The position numbers were made by a program, and so were the translations under genes. Below are positions 6,098 through 8,830 of a stretch of 8,830 bases of DNA, piece after piece. Every line of letters begins with the position of its first letter. The first letter of the stretch is position 1. Source of the stretch: Cyanobacteria bacterium HKST-UBA02 (GTDB lineage Bacteria > Cyanobacteriota > Vampirovibrionia > Obscuribacterales > Obscuribacteraceae); contig JAGQHH010000239.1 in NCBI GenBank assembly GCA_020431945.1, forward strand, positions 1 through 8,830, written 5' to 3'. The notes under the pieces are model-generated. The model had not been told where the DNA came from, did not search any database, and was given only the letters and a program-made list of their open reading frames with translations.

Positions 6098-7329
6098 TGG
6101 AGTTCCTGACAGATCCCGGATTGCTTACGGTCAGAGCGGTGCTTGCCGGTCTTACCGGGATATGCGTGGGCAGCTTCCTGAACGTGGTGGCACTGCGCTC
6201 CCTGAAGGAGAAAAGCTGGATCTGGCCTCCTTCGCACTGCCCGCAGTGCGAGCATGCTCTGGGATTCCTGGACCTGATTCCGATAATCTCTTTCTTCCTT
6301 ATCAAAGGCAAATGCCGGTACTGCCAGAAGCCCGTGGACTGGCATTATCCCCTGGTGGAGCTGGCCACCGGACTGGCCTTCGTCCTCGTGCTCTATGGTT
6401 ACGGCATCTCGATAGAGGGGCTGGCCATGCTGATTTTCGCCTGCACTCTCATCGCCACGACAATTACCGATTTCAAAGAGAAAATCATCCCCCACGACAT
6501 AACCTATATCTCGATGACCCTGGGGATAATCTACCGGAGCTTTTTCCATTTCCCCCTCCAGCCCTTCAAAGCACAGCCCCTCACCTTCGATCCGGGACTC
6601 TTGAGCGAATCGCTCCTCAATATCGGGTTTCATCAAGATGTTTTTCTCGACACCATGGCCGGCATCGGACTGAGCTATATAATCTTCGATTTCATCGCCT
6701 TCTACGGGCTCAAGATGGTTATCTTTCTGGGCGGGGGAGAAAGCGAAGAGGACCAGCAATCAGAGACCCGGGAAGACGACACGGACTCGGACCCGCAGAT
6801 CGACGGCTCTTTCGATCTCGGGGTGAAGATCAAGCCCGATGAGGAAGAAGAAGAGCTCATCGTCATGGGCGGCGCCGACGCCGTTCTGGCGGCGGTGATA
6901 GCAGCCTGGCTGGGCATGGGAAGCATGCTCATATCGGTGCTTCTGGCATTTCTGGTGGGAGCCCTCATGGCCTCCGCCTATCTTTTCGTGGACATGGGCA
7001 AACGGGGAGTGCTCTCCTCCTGCATCAAGCCGGCTCTCATAGGCTTCGGTCTGGCAGCGGTGATAACCGCTCTACCTCTGGGCTGGTTGATGACCATGTT
7101 CGGAAATACCGAAGGCTATATCAGTCAGTTCGTCACTTTCGTGCTCGTAGCCGGTCTCTGCGGAGCCGTTCTGGGGGCAATCTGCCACGGCTCCCGCTTT
7201 CGTCATCATTTCCCCTTCGGGCCTGCTCTGGCCTGCGGGGCCGCCATCGTCATGTTCCAGTGCTGCACGAAAGGCGGCGGTGCCATCCTTATCCCCTGGG
7301 GCATAATTACCCAGGGGAGCATGTTCTAG
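6097..7329 (+). CDS. pilD: Prepilin peptidase / N-methyltransferase PilD (A24 family) with acidic insertion and variant GGAD active-site motif
   Basis: PilD is the inner-membrane aspartic protease that cleaves and N-methylates type IV prepilins. This copy has 410 residues, well above the usual 250-290. The N-terminal part is standard: GSFLNVVALR (25-34), a zinc site with CPQC (48-51) and CRYC (73-76), and WHYPLVELATG (82-92). The first catalytic Asp is D125 in TDFKEKIIP. The second would be D261 in MGGADAVLAAVIAAWLG, which aligns with the usual MGGGDVKLLAAIGAWLG but reads GGAD rather than GxGD and lacks the following Lys. Between the preceding membrane helix (about 189-211) and this motif lies a highly acidic insertion (about 215-254) of Glu, Asp, Ser and Gln. 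FGPAL (374-378) is the conserved C-terminal motif. The GTG at 6097 overlaps the permease stop; the frame is open upstream for over 150 codons, but that stretch is only the permease gene read out of frame. A purine-rich AAGAGAG lies eight bases before the GTG. Confidence 0.92.
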   Translation: MEFLTDPGLLTVRAVLAGLTGICVGSFLNVVALRSLKEKSWIWPPSHCPQCEHALGFLDLIPIISFFLIKGKCRYCQKPVDWHYPLVELATGLAFVLVLYGYGISIEGLAMLIFACTLIATTITDFKEKIIPHDITYISMTLGIIYRSFFHFPLQPFKAQPLTFDPGLLSESLLNIGFHQDVFLDTMAGIGLSYIIFDFIAFYGLKMVIFLGGGESEEDQQSETREDDTDSDPQIDGSFDLGVKIKPDEEEEELIVMGGADAVLAAVIAAWLGMGSMLISVLLAFLVGALMASAYLFVDMGKRGVLSSCIKPALIGFGLAAVITALPLGWLMTMFGNTEGYISQFVTFVLVAGLCGAVLGAICHGSRFRHHFPFGPALACGAAIVMFQCCTKGGGAILIPWGIITQGSMF

Positions 7330-7335
7330 GGGGAG
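7328..7335 (+). promoter_or_regulatory. Ribosome binding site fixing the GTG start of the pilMN fusion
   Basis: AGGGGGAG overlaps the pilD stop codon (TAG, 7327-7329) and sits ten bases before GTG 7346. The reading frame from this GTG begins exactly where PilM homology is expected (FGFKKKQGPTIGVEI), so the site decides a non-ATG start. Confidence 0.6.
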
Positions 7336-7345
7336 AACCTCGTAA

Positions 7346-8830
7346 GTGTTCGGCTTCAAGAAAAAACAGGGTCCCACTATCGGTGTCGAGATAAACAGCG
7401 ACAGCATCAGCCTCATGCAGCTGGAGAAGACTCGTGTCGGCATCGAGGTGATCAGGTTCGCCTGTCTGCCGGCGCCGGCCAACACGGTCCGGGAAGGACT
7501 GGTCACCGATCCCCAGGCGGTAGGCGCAGTGATCATGAGCCTGCTCGAAGACTCCGGCATTCCGGCATCCGGTCCGATGCCGACCATGAATATGTCGATC
7601 CCGGCGCAATCGGCGGTCATCCGCCTGATGCCGGTGCCCACAGGCATGCCTCCGGACGAGCTTGCCGAGGTTGTCACCCAGGAAGCCACCAACCACGTCC
7701 CATTTCCTATCAACGACGCCAATCTCGACTGGTCGCTCATGCCGGCCACCGAAAGAACGGACCCGGACGGCGTCCGGAGAGTCGATGTCATTCTGGCTGC
7801 GGTGCAGCGCTCGATCATCGAGACATGCTGGCGCACTGCCGACAGTGCCGGCGTACGCCTCGGCCGGGTCGAGGTCTCGTCCCTGTCTGCAATACGCGGT
7901 CTCGCTCTTTCCGGTCATGACTCCCCGGACAAAGTCTCGATGGTGGTCAATATCCGCCAGGACGCCACTGACATCAACATCGTCCGCAGCGCCATGCCCC
8001 TATTCGGACGCTCGGTAATCATCGGAATCGAGACCCTCACCGAAGCAGTCTCCCGCAGCCTCGAAGTCGATTTCGATCAGGCCCTGGACCTCCTTCCCGA
8101 GATATCGCTTTTCGGCAGACCTCCCAAAGACGACCGTAGCGGTCAGGCCGCCCAGGTCGCCCGCACGATCTTTTCGGACATCACCGACGAGCTCGAGCGT
8201 TCCCTGGAGTTCTACGAGTCCCAGGTCGGCGATGTGCGGGTGGATGAAATCGTCCTCACCGGCCCGGGCTGCATGCTGCAGAATCTCGATCAATATGTCT
8301 CCAGCCGAATGGGACACAAGGCTGCCTACGGCAACGCCATGAAGGATCTCGTTTTCGACGAGACCCTGGTAGTCGAGCGCATGCAGCCGATCCTTGCCTC
8401 CCTGGTCGGCTCCTCCATCGACCCGGTCTGGAATCCCACTTTCACTGTCGATCTCGACTTGAACAAAGAGGGTCGTCTTCCTCATCTCTTCGACGAGCGC
8501 AAGACCCAGGTCCTCGATGAAGAGCGGGAGCTGCCGCCCTGGTTCAGACCGGGTCTTGCAGCCGGTGCGGCTATTCTCGTCCTGGCATTTCTGGCCTGGT
8601 CCTATCTGGTTTATCTCGAGCTTCCCGGCAAGAGCCAGGAAGCCGAAGGCTTGAGCAATAAGATAGTCGAAGCCAAGCACGATCTGACCAAGATCTCCAG
8701 TCTCAAGACCACTAACGCGCATCTCGATACCAGGAGGAAAGTCCTCACCTATCTGATCAATAAGTCCCGGCGCTGGTCTCCATATCTCAGGGTAATCGCC
8801 GAGAACACACCCAGGGACGTACAGATCGAG
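7346..8830 (+). CDS. PilM-PilN fusion protein of the type IV pilus alignment complex (3' end outside window)
   Basis: The frame is open from GTG 7346 to the window edge: 495 codons, no stop. Residues 1 to about 360 match the actin-like PilM. They include GPTIGVEINSDSISLMQL (phosphate-1 region, 9-26), EATNHVPFPINDANLDW, a LAAVQRSIIETCWRTADSAG segment, PLFGRSVIIGIETLTEAVS and LTGPGCMLQNLDQY (304-317, adenosine region). In place of a stop after the PilM C-terminus, the protein continues through TVDLDLN (367-373, where PilN has its INLLP motif) and a charged linker. It then enters one hydrophobic span (about 403-425), a likely coiled coil (about 428-470) and RRWSPYLRVIAENTP, which looks like the start of the PilN ferredoxin-like domain. 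Normally PilM is cytoplasmic and grips the PilN N-terminus; here both are in one chain, topologically consistent with an N-in orientation. GspL of type II secretion has the same layout. The nucleotide-binding motifs are degenerate. It follows pilD by 16 bases; pilO would be expected next. Confidence 0.88.
   Translation, partial: MFGFKKKQGPTIGVEINSDSISLMQLEKTRVGIEVIRFACLPAPANTVREGLVTDPQAVGAVIMSLLEDSGIPASGPMPTMNMSIPAQSAVIRLMPVPTGMPPDELAEVVTQEATNHVPFPINDANLDWSLMPATERTDPDGVRRVDVILAAVQRSIIETCWRTADSAGVRLGRVEVSSLSAIRGLALSGHDSPDKVSMVVNIRQDATDINIVRSAMPLFGRSVIIGIETLTEAVSRSLEVDFDQALDLLPEISLFGRPPKDDRSGQAAQVARTIFSDITDELERSLEFYESQVGDVRVDEIVLTGPGCMLQNLDQYVSSRMGHKAAYGNAMKDLVFDETLVVERMQPILASLVGSSIDPVWNPTFTVDLDLNKEGRLPHLFDERKTQVLDEERELPPWFRPGLAAGAAILVLAFLAWSYLVYLELPGKSQEAEGLSNKIVEAKHDLTKISSLKTTNAHLDTRRKVLTYLINKSRRWSPYLRVIAENTPRDVQIE

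Noticed and set aside
7072..8722. Antisense frames opposite the end of pilD and the pilMN gene (7072-7836, 7307-7918, 8000-8722)
   Set aside because: They oppose a continuous + strand frame with clear PilM homology. They overlap one another and show no recognisable domains.

Overview
The window is one stretch of a type IV pilus (T4P) biogenesis locus, read entirely from the + strand. It has no RNA genes, insertion sequences, phage genes or CRISPR arrays. By eye the base composition is moderately GC-rich and fairly even throughout, and genes are tightly packed: the longest gap is 98 bases. The organism cannot be named from the sequence. The inner-membrane pilus genes, the cyanobacterial SigF / Bacillus SigB-type sigma factor and the order pilT-pilC ... 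ABC transporter-pilD-pilM suggest a deep-branching, T4P-bearing Gram-negative-type bacterium. The gene order recalls Myxococcus (pilT-pilC ... pilGHI-pilD-pilM), while the sigma factor recalls the Cyanobacteria/Melainabacteria side. Neither link is proven.

Layout. Positions 2-496 hold the C-terminal part of the retraction ATPase PilT, cut by the window edge. The platform protein PilC follows at 507-1736. Next come two genes that are not standard pilus genes: an unrecognised 226-residue soluble protein (1823-2503), preceded by a promoter-like sequence overlapping an inverted repeat, and an extended-SDR NAD-dependent epimerase/dehydratase-like protein (2568-3605). A good sigma-70-type promoter (3645-3672) then starts what looks like a single five-gene transcription unit: a group 3 sigma factor (3704-4555), an ABC ATPase (4555-5316), its membrane permease (5303-6097), a prepilin peptidase PilD (6097-7329), and a PilM-PilN fusion (7346 to beyond the window end). 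The first four are joined by overlapping stop and start codons; the last follows after 16 bases.

How they fit together. PilD matures the pilins. PilC is the inner-membrane platform on which the assembly ATPase (not in the window) and PilT act. The PilM-PilN protein would be the cytoplasmic ring plus membrane anchor of the alignment complex. The ABC pair lies where Myxococcus keeps pilGHI. The sigma factor is a plausible dedicated regulator of pilus genes, by analogy with cyanobacterial SigF.

The most notable points are the PilM-PilN fusion, which has no stop codon within the window and reproduces the domain order of type II secretion GspL; the eroded nucleotide-binding motifs of its PilM part; a prepilin peptidase with a variant GxGD motif (GGAD) behind a long acidic insertion; and a sigma factor translationally coupled to ABC and pilus genes.
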